Shown one piece after another: positions 35,575-46,470 of a stretch of DNA of 64,000 nucleotides (the stretch's first letter is position 1; every line of letters begins with the position of its first letter). The stretch covers positions 1-64,000 of the forward strand of contig CAJNYU010000030.1 of NCBI GenBank assembly GCA_905331475.1. The letters run 5' to 3'. This DNA is from Rotaria socialis (lineage: Eukaryota; Rotifera; Eurotatoria; Philodinida; Philodinidae). The notes under the pieces are model-generated. The model worked only from the letters and a program-made list of their open reading frames with translations. It had not been told where the DNA came from and did no database searches. The translations under genes and the position numbers were made by a program.

Positions 35575-35609
35575 CGTTTTATTTTTCAATAATCTAGAAA
35601 GAAAAACGA

Positions 35610-36065
35610 TCACGTTTCCATTACTTCATTAAGTACATTAGTGTGAGTTGAACCACCAACAGGTGGTAATAGTGTTCGTATTAATTCAATTAATTCGTTA
35701 CTCTGCGTTTCAGTTAAACGTGTTTCGGAATCTTCTATAATCAATTGCAATTCGACAGGTGTTGTTGGACGTAAATTAATTATTTGAAGTATTTCATGTT
35801 TTTTTAATTCAAATTTTTTCGCTTCCCTATAAAATTGTGTTATGATATCCGGACTTTGTTCTACACATGGACTTTGTTCAAGATATTTTAATGTTCCATA
35901 TATAACAGTATTTAAACCAACATTACAATGTTCAAGTGTACGATTTTGGCCTTTTTTACCACGTTTACCAACGTCACGTTCATTATTTGTTTGATGAATT
36001 TGTTTAACAACAAGATATGTTTCATAGTTTGATAATGGACGAATAGAATCACGTTGAAAATCCAT
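35610..36065 (-). CDS. CRCP: RNA polymerase III subunit RPC9 (CRCP)
   Basis: A single exon of 151 residues. RPC9 pairs with RPC8 to form the stalk of RNA polymerase III, which transcribes 5S rRNA and tRNA genes. The RPB4/RPC9 HRDC-like fold is recognisable: PLSNYETYLVVKQI at the N-terminus, then TVIYGTLKYLEQSPC, KFELKKHEILQIINLRPTTP and VELQLIIEDSETRLTE. The length is close to human CRCP (148). A Lys/Arg-rich loop (VGKRGKKGQNRT) is present. An AG at 36090-36091 lies 24 nt before the ATG. Upstream on the same strand is NDUFB6 (158 nt); downstream the LEM gene begins after only 35 nt. Nearness to the 5S gene is probably coincidence. Confidence 0.92.
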   Translation of the reverse strand: MDFQRDSIRPLSNYETYLVVKQIHQTNNERDVGKRGKKGQNRTLEHCNVGLNTVIYGTLKYLEQSPCVEQSPDIITQFYREAKKFELKKHEILQIINLRPTTPVELQLIIEDSETRLTETQSNELIELIRTLLPPVGGSTHTNVLNEVMET

Positions 36066-36223
36066 ATTGATATTCGTTTAAATAAAAATCTATAACAAAC
36101 ATCGTCTTTAAGCTGCTTCTCTATTTTAGGAGAAAGGAAATTCTGGAGGATGCTCTAATATACAACCAAAAAAAAAAGAAAAATGGGATTACAAAAAAAT
36201 GAAGAGCAGATGGGTTAAAAGGT

Positions 36224-37643
36224 CTAGTATTTGTGTTCGGGCCAACGGTTTGTTGTACGTTCTTTAAATCCACGATCGACATAATCCGTTGAATCGAGGG
36301 TTTTCCATGGACTGACATTCTATTAAACAAAATTCGAATATTAATCAATCAAAAAACATCACCAAAGACTTACCGCAACAAATTTTCCTTTATAACCATA
36401 CACTTGATATCCACCCCATTTTTCCCAATCCTAGAATAAGAAAAAGAATTTAATTTTGTTAGTCATTCAAACGAGAAAATTCTTTATAATTTCATAAGAA
36501 TTGCTCAGTTCAGTCGTAATATTATTAATCCCAATGATTCATGAAAATATTTCCAGTAGACGAAAATACCGATTAAGGCACAGCAATTAGTATATATATA
36601 TATATATATATATTGCACAGATCATCAAAAAATTACTCTATTTCGTTTTACATCTTAGCAAATTTTGCTTTTTCAGTTGAATTGAATTCGTAATTTGAAA
36701 CTTTTGATAAGTGAGTACTGATATATTAGGATTTATAGTTGTTATCTAATTTTGATTTTTATGAATTACGATCAAGTTGAGAGAATATCGAATGGAATTT
36801 TCCAACATTTTGAAAAATATTTCTTTGACGAAATAAAATGCTCAAAATTATAAGTCATACTGAACGTTTTCAATTAGTTTTTAGGATACGCAATATAATA
36901 TTAAACAACAAAAAAAAACTTTTGATACTCTCTCCTGAACATACCTGTTTATGATAAAGTACCATGTATATCCAGCTCCAAATACCTAATTGAACAAGGA
37001 GCAATTTTGGAACTGTTTGACGAAGCATAGATGATGTAGTATTACCCTATTTGGTAAAAAGAAAGCAAAAGTTCGAAGGTCATCGATTGAAAAATGTAAT
37101 CTAATATAATCTCTTCATTCAAATCAGTTGACAGTTTCATCTCACAAAAAAGAAAGATTTTTTATCCTGATCTGTCAGATTAGTCCCAACTATCACAAAT
37201 TTTAATCTCTCGTTTGCTTGATTAATGCTCTGAACGATAAACCAAGGCGAACACTTTCTTTTTTAAATATATCAATCTCCGCTTGTACTCGACTTAGTTG
37301 AATTTAGTATTGAAGAAAAAAACTGTTTTCATTCGATACATACGACAACAGGACGTAAACGATTGAATATACTATCCCAAAATACCATCCATCTGTAACG
37401 AACAGGATTTTTATGAATTTTATGTAAGTTCGGTACAAATTTCGGTTCATTAACTGCTAAAACTTGATCTTGAAGCCATTGTTTACGCCATAAACGATCT
37501 TCGTTTGTTAAACGAAATGGTAAACGTGAACGTTCGTATTTAAATGGTTCAATATTAAATTCTCGTTCCCAAACGGGAAATTTATCTCGAATATCATGAG
37601 GATATAAGAAACGTTGTTCTTCCCATGAAGAATGACCAGTCAT
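36224..37643 (-). CDS. NDUFB6: NDUFB6-like complex I accessory subunit
   Basis: Four exons (37643-37344, 37046-36945, 36430-36374, 36319-36224) give 184 residues. Family marks are RLTNEDRLWRKQWLQDQVLA followed by NEPKF, NPVRYRW, one central membrane span (LLLVQLGIWSWIYMVLYHK), DWEKWGGYQVYG and DYVDRGFKERT near the C-terminus. This order fits the B17 (NDUFB6) subunit in the membrane arm of mitochondrial complex I; it resembles insect versions more than the shorter human one (128). The ATG chosen (37643) gives MTGHSSW, as the human protein starts MTG. It is the first gene of a same-strand cluster with RPC9 and the short LEM gene. The family call is good but less certain than for its neighbours. 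Confidence 0.75.
36595..36613. repeat. TA dinucleotide tract in an intron
   Basis: Nine or ten TA units inside the NDUFB6 intron 36431-36944. Confidence 0.9.
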
Positions 37644-38462
37644 GATCAAATAACTACTTGGGAATTATCACAACGGATGAAGAATCTAGGAGAAAATGAA
37701 ATTTATGATAAGATAAAAGATATGTTCCCAAATGTATAAATTTGGCTCTACAAAAAAAAACAGTATGTATTTCGAAAAATCATAGACAAAACAAAACAAG
37801 ATTGTTTATTTGTCAGAAAAATCCAAGCGCTACAGTCAATGTCAGCATTTCATGGATGGCAGTAAATAAAAATTTAATTAGAATCAAAATATCATTCGTA
37901 TTGGAGAATAAATTCTTTCGCTTGATAAAATTCATTAGGTTTTTATTCAAAAATTAAAGCTCGTAATTAGATGTCTTTTTCGTGGATGTAGACTTTCATT
38001 CTATTGGGCAATTCTATTTCTTTTCTCTTCGTTTACTTCTCTCTCTTTTTTACTTTTACTAACCCATATGTTTGGAACATGGCATGCTCACACATCGTAA
38101 ATTGTCGTCATCAGAAAAAATATACTTAACGGACGGACGACTGAGTACAAAAATTAGTTCGTCCGGTCTTTCTCATTTCTAATATCGGCGTCTCTATCCC
38201 GACGGGTGTGTAAACAGAAGAATGTAGTCTTGATATTACGCGAGTAGGCGAATTATAGAGCCATTTATACATATATAACGAGCTATCTGATAGACAAGTT
38301 TTTTGATTCTACAATGATTCATTATTGCTTTGAATCAGAATAGAACAACAATGAATTCTTCTCTTTATTTATTTAGATCAGTTTATTCATAGATAGACAC
38401 CTGTTCGGCGAAAGTGATACATCTATACGTTGACAAAGTCCGATGTTGATTGTTGTTTGCTG
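37644..38462. promoter_or_regulatory. divergent promoter region NDUFB6/UBA1
   Basis: About 820 nt between two divergent start codons must contain both promoters. It includes a TATATAA (about 38273-38279), at unknown distance from any start site, and a pyrimidine-rich stretch near 38020-38065. Other ORFs inside are short. Confidence 0.4.
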
Positions 38463-41400
38463 ATGTCTACCACGCCACAAGGCTCTACATCAAATCAAGA
38501 CGAAATAACCTTAGGTACAACAACTACAACTACAACCACAACTTCTACAGTGTCTCAACAAGAACATACTGCTATCAACGACGGTAGTGATAGTCGACGT
38601 CACGAGGCATTTGATTTGCCTATATCAAAAAAATTTAAATCGTCCACCACATTAATTAAAAACGGTAGTGATCCAACAAGCATGTCGTCAAATTGTAATA
38701 CAGCAAATCTTGTTGAAGCTATGGAACATACCAATGGAGAAACGAATTGCAATGGAGTAAGTTTTACTTTTTCTTTATTCACCCGACGAGTAAGATACAC
38801 CTCTCATAGTGTTTTACTTTTCGAAGTTTTTTTGCGCGCAAAAAGAATACATTTAATAATCCAAAATGGTTTATTTTCGAACGAATTTTTGTTTTAAATC
38901 AACTTTTAATAAAAGTTATTATCTGATTGATGTAAGTGTTATAGATTTTCATTGACTAAGTATTCCGTTCACGTTGACTGACATCTGTTTTAAAATAAAA
39001 AAAAAAAGCAAATGCTTTAACGTGTCGTCGTGGCCGTCTTTCCCTCCATTTTTCTTCTTTCCATTCTTTGCATAGCTCGTCTGTAACAGGTGATAGAAAG
39101 AGAAGAAAGAAAAGCGAACGACAAAAAAAAAGAAAGAGAAAAAAAAGCAAGAAGAAAAAGAACCAACAGACTCACCCCAGTTTTTTTTTCGCTGTACTAT
39201 TTCTCGCTGCCCTATCAACGATAGAAAGAAAAATGAGAAAGCAATAGCAGTAGAGATTGTATTTGACGCTGTCGTTTGCTTTATCTGACTCACTCGAGAC
39301 GTTGGCAGAGTATTTGCTTAAATGCTCGCATACTGTTTTTCTCCATCTACATAATTGCTTTCTTTTTGGAAGGGAAGTAGAGGATTGACGCGTAACTGAC
39401 GATTATTGTAGCAGGTGAACATCAACACCAGTTTTTTTTTTCTAATTTGTTGTTGTTAATTAAAATAACAAGGATGAATACAAGCGTGCACACCTTTGCA
39501 TATAACGTTCGTAATATCATCTGACAGAGTAAAAAGCTTCCATAAAGAGAAAAACAAATATATACATACATATAGATTACTATGAATATAATTTTTCATT
39601 TTATCGAATGTTTTAGAAAAGTGAGAATAATAATTCACAACATACGACGACGTCTCAACAAATGGCCGGCGTTTTTCAACATCAGACGTCGACATCATCG
39701 ATGAAAACTCCAGAAATCGATGAAGGTCTTTATTCACGACAACTGTAAGACTTAGCCTTTTTTTCACGTTATCGATAAAGATAAATCGTATATCTGATGA
39801 TTTTTGCTTTAGTTACGTCATGGGAAGAGAAGCTATGCATCAATTAGCCAGTGCTCACGTTCTTATATCAGGCATGCGTGGTCTTGGTGTTGAAATAGCA
39901 AAAAATATCATATTAGGTGGTGCTAAATCAGTTATTGTTCATGATTGTGGAAATGTTGAATATGCAGATTTATCATCACAAGTAAAATTAGAAAAAAAAA
40001 GAAATTTTTTACGAATTCTCTTATACTATTTTTTGTTTAGTATTATTTTACTGAAAACAATATTGGTCAAAATCGTGCTGAAGTATCCAACAAACATCTA
40101 TCTGATTTAAATAATTATGTGAATGTAACATTTTCATCGGCAACAGTTGATGATGCTTTTCTTCTAAAGCATAAAGTCAATGTAAATCATATAGTTTGAA
40201 ATTTTCAAATCAGATTTAATAAAAATAAAACTTCTAGGTCTACGTTCTGACAGATGCTGATTTGGAAGAACAATTGAAAGTAGGCAAACATTGCCATGAA
40301 CATAAAATAAAATTTGTCAATGCAAATACAAAAGGTTTATTTGGGTAGGATAAATAGTTAATTATTCGTTTCTTGTTTTTATTCGTTTTGTTCTTCAATA
40401 GACAAATCTTTTGTGATTTTGGTCTTGATTTCGAAGTAATCGATACAAATGGTGAAAATCCTTTAACACAAATAGTGACAGAAATAAGTCAAGTATGCCT
40501 TGTTATACACTTTTAAAAATTTTGTTATTGTTAACTTTTCACTGATAAGGATGAAGCAGGCGTTGTTTTTATGTCTACAGATACGAGACATGGTTTTGAA
40601 GATGGTTCCTATGTAACTTTCCATGGTGTCAAAGGAATGACTGAAGTTAATGAACGAGAATTTAAAATCTCGGTACCAAGTATGTAGAACTTTTCTTTTT
40701 TTTTTGTGGTAATTCATTTGATCAAAACAAATAATAATTATTTTTAGGTCCATATACATTCACTATTGGCGATACAAGAAATTATGGTGTTTATGAAGGT
40801 GGTGGAACTGTAACTGAAGTAAAAAAGCCAGAACGAGTGAATTTTGTATGTAAAATTATTTTGTAATAATGAAGATTTTGAGTTTTTGTTTTTCAAATAT
40901 TTAGAAACCATTTTCTGAGTCTTTAAAAGATCCAGAATTGCTTGTTTGTGATTTTGCAAAAATGTCTATGCCAGCTAATCTTCATTTAGCTTTCCAAGCG
41001 TTTGCTCGTTTTAAACAACAATACAATTCTTCACCAAAACCTTGGGATGATGTATGCTATAATGAATCCTTTCTTTCGCATACTTAATACTCGTTTTTTT
41101 TTCTTTTTAGAGTGATGCAGATAAATTCGTTGAAATAGTTGAAAAACTAAATACTGAAAATCGTGAACAACCATTAACAGATGAATTGAATAAACATTGG
41201 ATAAAATTATTTGCTAAAACATGTACTGGTGATTTATGTCCAATGCAAGCTGTTATTGGTGGCATTGCTGCGCAAGAAGCCATGAAAGTAATTGATTGGC
41301 ATTATGAATTGAATTGCTTCTGATTTCGTTTTTACTAGGCAGTCACAGGGAAATTTATGCCGATTCGACAATTTTTCTATTTCGATGCGATTGAATGTTT

Positions 41401-44400
41401 ACCTGAAAATGTTTTTCTACCATCTAATGAAGTAACAACCGAATCTCCAACAGTAGTTAATTTACCGACGAAGCCTTCGCGATATTTATCGCAAGAAATT
41501 ATTTTCGGTCAAGATTTTCAAGAAAAATTAGGCAAATCAAAATATTTTGTGGTAAGAAAAACAAAACAAAACAAATGCATGAATATTTTAAGATAATTAA
41601 TAATAAAAATTTGTTGACATATAGGTCGGTTCAGGTGCCATTGGTTGTGAAATGTTGAAAAACTTTGCTATGATGGGCATTGGATGTAGTGAAGAAGGTT
41701 ATGTTTACGTAACAGATATGGATTCAATTGAAAAATCAAATTTGAATCGACAATTTCTATTTCGTTCATGGGATATAGGCGTAAGTTGTTGAATTTCGAT
41801 ATGATTTAAGTATAATTGAATTGTCAAAATTTTATTCATATTTTCAGAAAATGAAATCAACAGTTGCAGCTGAAGCAGTAAAAGCAATGAATTCACGTAT
41901 GAATATTCGTGCCTATGTTGACGGAGTATTACCGGAAACAGAACATATATTTAATGATCAATATTTCGAAGACTTGGATGGTTTGGTGAATGCACTCGAC
42001 AATGTCAAAGCTCGTAAGTATCTTTTGAAAAACAAAAATAGAACTATTCAGGCAAACAATTATTTTTTGCACTGATCTGATGATAATGATAATTCTTTCG
42101 ATAGGCCACTTAAGACATTAAAAAAAGATGTTATTATTGTTTCTTCTACTTGAGTCCAATCGATCAGAAACTGCTATTAAAGAGCAGATAGCCTGTCTAC
42201 CACTTAAGCATAAGGATTTATCTAAAGAATTCAGACTTATTCTATTTGTAAACGATGTCAAGAATATTTACCTATGTGTGCCTCAAAGATACGAATTGAT
42301 ATCTTTATACTTAAAAGTTATGTAATCCGATAGGATTCTTGGTAGTGTCTAGTTAGCTTAATCTCAATGACTGAATTTGACATTGTTCAACGAACGTGAT
42401 GTTAGAAGGACAAAAGAAAAGAACAAAAAAAAGTGCGAGTTATTGCATGCGAAATAAATGCGATATTAATATTCATGAGGATAAAAAAAAGCATTTTTCT
42501 ATGAACTGTATTTAAAGATGTAGAATAAAGTTATCCAAGGACTTGCTTAGAATGTTCATTATCTATCCAAAAGAAATTGCAGGAAGTGAGTTTTCCAAGA
42601 ATTGCTCACATCAATAATTTTCTTATTATCTATTCGTTCGTACTTACAATTGTTTCACTTGCACAAAAACTAACCTCGAACAAATTATGATGATTTTTCC
42701 TCTTCTTTTAAGGTCAATATATTGATCGCCGCTGTGTCTACTATCAAAAACCATTGGTTGATAGTGGCACGTTAGGTACAAAAGCAAGTGTACAAGTTGT
42801 TGTTCCATTTCTTACTGAATCCTATTCATCGACTAATGATCCACCTGATCCATCAGTACCTATGTGTACTTTACGTAACTTTCCCAATTTAATCGAACAT
42901 ACAATTGAATGGGCGCGTGACAATTTCGCTGGTCTTTTTACGATTCCTGCTCAACAAGCCGAAGAATTTATGCGAGGTGCAAAAGAATTTGCCGAACGAA
43001 CATCTAAAAATCATTCAGAATACGATAAAACAGAAATTGTCGAAAATGTTAAACGCATGCTTGGCAGTGGACGTCCAAACTCGCTCTCCGATTGTATCTG
43101 TTGGGTAAATATAAGTTATTTACAAAAACAAAAAATAAAATATTCCTTTTCTAATAGGCACGTCATCTTTTCGAACAACAATTTCATAATACAATCGCCC
43201 AGTTACTTTTCAATTTTCCACGTGATCATGTTACAAGCAAAGGTGAACGTTTCTGGAGTGGAAATAAACGATGTCCACATGTTTTGAATTTTGATGTTAA
43301 TAATCCGCTTCATTTGGATTTTGTTGTGGCTGCGTCAAATTTACTTGCGCACATTTACCAAATTCCGCAAACACGTGATCGTAAACTGATCGCTGAACAA
43401 GTTGCAACTATACACATACCTGAATTTAAACCAAAGGCTGGTATTACAATACATGAAAATGATGAACAAATGAGAGCCGATAATGATAGACAAAAAAATA
43501 TAACTGCAATGCGCAAAAATGGCCAAAGTGCAAACGATATAGAAATTGAACAACTTCTCGATCGATTACCGTCTCCTGAAAAAATAGTTAACATTAAAAT
43601 TCAACCACATGAATTTGAGAAAGATGATGATACTAATTTTCATATGGATTATATTACGGCTACAGCAAATTTACGAGCTGAAAATTATGAAATTCAAACA
43701 GCTGACCGAAGTAAAATTAAACGAATTGCAGGAAATATTATTCCAGCTATTGCAACAACAACAGCGATGGTTACTGGTCTTGTTTGTCTTGAAGTTTATA
43801 AATTTATTCAAGGCCACAAGAAGATTGAATCATACCGAAATGGATTTGTTAATTTGGCCTTACCATTTTTTGGATTTTCTGAACCAGTACCACCTAAACG
43901 TCAAAAAGTAAATAACTCGTTTTAACCGAGATATCATTTCTGTAAAACTATGAAATTCTTTTAATTCTAGTATCTTGACAAAGAATTTAGTTTATGGGAT
44001 CGATTTGAAGTAAAAGGTGATATGAGCTTGGAAGCATTTATCGAATACTTTAAAGTAAAGACAAAAACATGAATGTAGAATTTAAGATTTTCATTTTTGA
44101 ATTATAAATTTTAGCATACACATAAGCTGGTGCCAAACATGGTTTCAGCAGGAATGTCCGTTATCTACAGTCCACATTTTATGCGTCAAGCAAGTAAAGC
44201 ACAAGATATGAAACGAAAGTATGTCAATTTCTGTTTTCGATTATTATTCATGTTCAAATTATTATTTATTTTGTTAGAATTTCTGAACTTTTTGAAACGG
44301 TAACCAAATCAAAGATTCCTCCTCATGTTCGTTCTCTTACATTGGATATGTTGTGTGATGACTTGGAAGGAAATGATGTTGAAGATGTTCCTTATATCAA

Positions 44401-44416
44401 GTATACATTCAGATGA
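38463..44416 (+). CDS. UBA1: ubiquitin-activating enzyme E1
   Basis: It activates ubiquitin with ATP and hands it to E2 enzymes. Eighteen exons give about 1161 residues (human 1058): 38463-38756, 39617-39744, 39813-39981, 40041-40181, 40238-40344, 40402-40492, 40550-40679, 40748-40845, 40905-41051, 41111-41287, 41339-41551, 41625-41780, 41848-42013, 42713-43104, 43158-43907, 43971-44054, 44115-44218, 44278-44416. Visible features are the inactive adenylation half ([16 protein letters not shown]), the active ATP site ([16 protein letters not shown], then [17 protein letters not shown]), the crossover ALDNVKAR, the catalytic cysteine in [10 protein letters not shown], the [17 protein letters not shown] helix and a C-terminal ubiquitin-fold domain. 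The N-terminal about 130 residues are Thr/Ser-rich and lineage-specific. Exon 4 could end at 40175 instead (both in frame): 40181 has the better donor (GTAAAT), while 40175 gives the human-like spacing. Intron 1 (860 nt) and intron 13 (699 nt) are unusually long. Confidence 0.96.
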
Positions 44417-44910
44417 ACACTCAGAAAATATATCCAAACTAAAACGACACAAATAAGCTATTGTTCTTGATCAGTCCTTCTATTGTGTTATTCTATTCGC
44501 TTATTTGTCTCTTGTATCTTTGTGAGTGTGTGTGCTCATTTTTCCTTGTTCTGTTTTATTATTATTCCAGAGTGCTCAAAGTAAAAAAAATAAAGAAAAT
44601 AAGAACATCTTTATAATCAATTAATATAATGATATCTTTAGAATATGATCAATCGACTAAAGAATGTAATAGTTTGAGTAAAGTATTCGATAGCCTGAAC
44701 AAAAAAAGCGACAGATGAATTTTTACTCAATAAAGATAGACCCGTTCTTGACGATCGTCTAAACACTGAAACTCTAATTGATATTTTAAAATTTACGTTT
44801 GTCTTGATTATGCTAAACAAATCAATACGAAATAAATAATCAATGATGGCGACGAATCTCGAGTACAGCAATGGCGCTAACATCTTTCAAAAGATCTAAC
44901 AAGTCGTTTT

Positions 44911-45465
44911 TCGGATCGGGCTTCATGCATTTGATAGACCCTATTGAAGTATGAAAAACCCCAAAAGGACAAGTGCCCATAGGTCTTCTACTCCGAATTA
45001 TAGGCGTTTTACTGGAATTTTAGTCTTTACCGTGGTATACACCAAAAGCTTGAATGGTGATATTTCGACCTGTGATTTCGCCCATAGATAGGCCTATTTA
45101 TGAATAGGATGTCCTGAAAATTTCGGCTCAAACAAATGTTTTATTCCCGAGATATTTAACTTCCAAAAATCACTGATATTTCACGAAGGATTCTAGGCTT
45201 TCTTTTTTTTTGGAAGTTAAGTATCTCGGAAAGAAAATATTTGTTTGAGCCGAAATTTTCAGGGCATCCTATTCATAAATAGACCTGTCCATAGACGAAA
45301 TCTCAGGTCGAAATATCATCATTCAAGCTTTTGATATATACCACGGTAAAGACTAAAATTCCAGTAAAATGCCTATAATTCGGGGCAGAAGGCCTAAGGG
45401 CATTTGTCCTTTCGGCGTTTTTCATACCTCAATAGGGTCTACCAAATGCATGAAGCCCGGTCCGA
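44911..45465. repeat. foldback element with about 260-bp inverted arms
   Basis: The left arm (about 44911-45169) and right arm (about 45204-45465) are near-identical in inverse, separated by a loop of about 35 nt. The outer ends read TCGGATCGGGCTTCATGCAT and ATGCATGAAGCCCGGTCCGA. Arm sequences such as ACCGTGGTATA and TTTGTTTGAGCCGAAATTTT have direct inverse partners. There is no coding capacity. The high arm similarity suggests recent origin or ongoing correction. Typical of foldback or MITE-type elements. Confidence 0.85.
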
Positions 45466-45601
45466 AGGGTGTGGATGAGTGAAGACGATAACCATTTGTC
45501 CATACTTGCACTGATACACTCACACCGACACACCCGTGCCCTCAAATAAATAAATTTTTATTTTAATCTCGTGCTGATTAACATATTTTTTAAATACAGT
45601 T

Positions 45602-45664
45602 AGGGAGCAAGTGTCTCTGGGGAGCAACTAACCGGGGAGCATCTTTCTGAGGAGCATCTTGCCG
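45602..45664. repeat. degenerate GGAGCA tandem motif
   Basis: Four occurrences of (A/G)GGGAGCA or GAGGAGCA spaced by 15-22 nt, with the last two sharing GGAGCATCTT. Too short and degenerate to assign. Confidence 0.5.
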
Positions 45665-46470
45665 GGATTCCATTAAAACATAAAAGGTAACGAACATGAC
45701 TCTTTTACACGAAATATATCATATTCTTGTAAGTGGATTTCGAAGTAGAATATCATTTTATCTTTTTAATTGCTTATCTGTTGGTTTTGGCAGTCATGTA
45801 TTTAGATAACTGATATGATCAATTTGAATTTACACAATCTATAAGAGTCAAAAACGATTTTGTTAAAGTTACGCATGTGTAGCTAACAGAACGCCACATC
45901 TAGTGTCACTTACACTAACCTTCATCTAGAGATAACATCTGAGAAAATCAGTATAAATATTGATACGGCGAAAGAAATCGTTAGTATTTAAAAAGAAAAG
46001 CGAACTGTATCTTTTCCAAAAGAAGAATACATAATCGATCATCATCTATGCATGAATCTTCTGAGATACTTAAATAGTCGAAAATGATGTAGATACGTCA
46101 CTATGGCGTAGAAAAATTGAATATTTTAATTAAACCATGATGATTTTTATATAAGCAAGCTGATTATTAAAATATTTGAACGCATAGAAGTGCTCGACTT
46201 TATTGTTATAATGAGAGTTTGACGATGCTGAAAGCATGAATTAATTATAATGTTTTTTTTTCCTATACGCATTTGTGTGCTGAATAATCTGTGGGAATAT
46301 GACGTTGCCATTGGAAGAAAAAGAAATGCAAATAAGATCACTAAATATACGCACAATTTTTAATTTCAAAGTATATTTTCGCTCACTAAAGGAAGACCCT
46401 AAAAATAATCAGTATTTTTCATTGTTGTGCAAAGAGCTTGTCAAAAGTTATTCACTGCTGATCAGTAAAG

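Larger units (their letters stand above)
44417..46470. other. intergenic region with foldback element
   Basis: Between UBA1 and the LamG-like gene. Apart from the foldback element (44911-45465) it contains a short GGAGCA-rich tandem patch (about 45602-45664). No gene is supported; ORFs are 81 codons or fewer. Confidence 0.55.
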
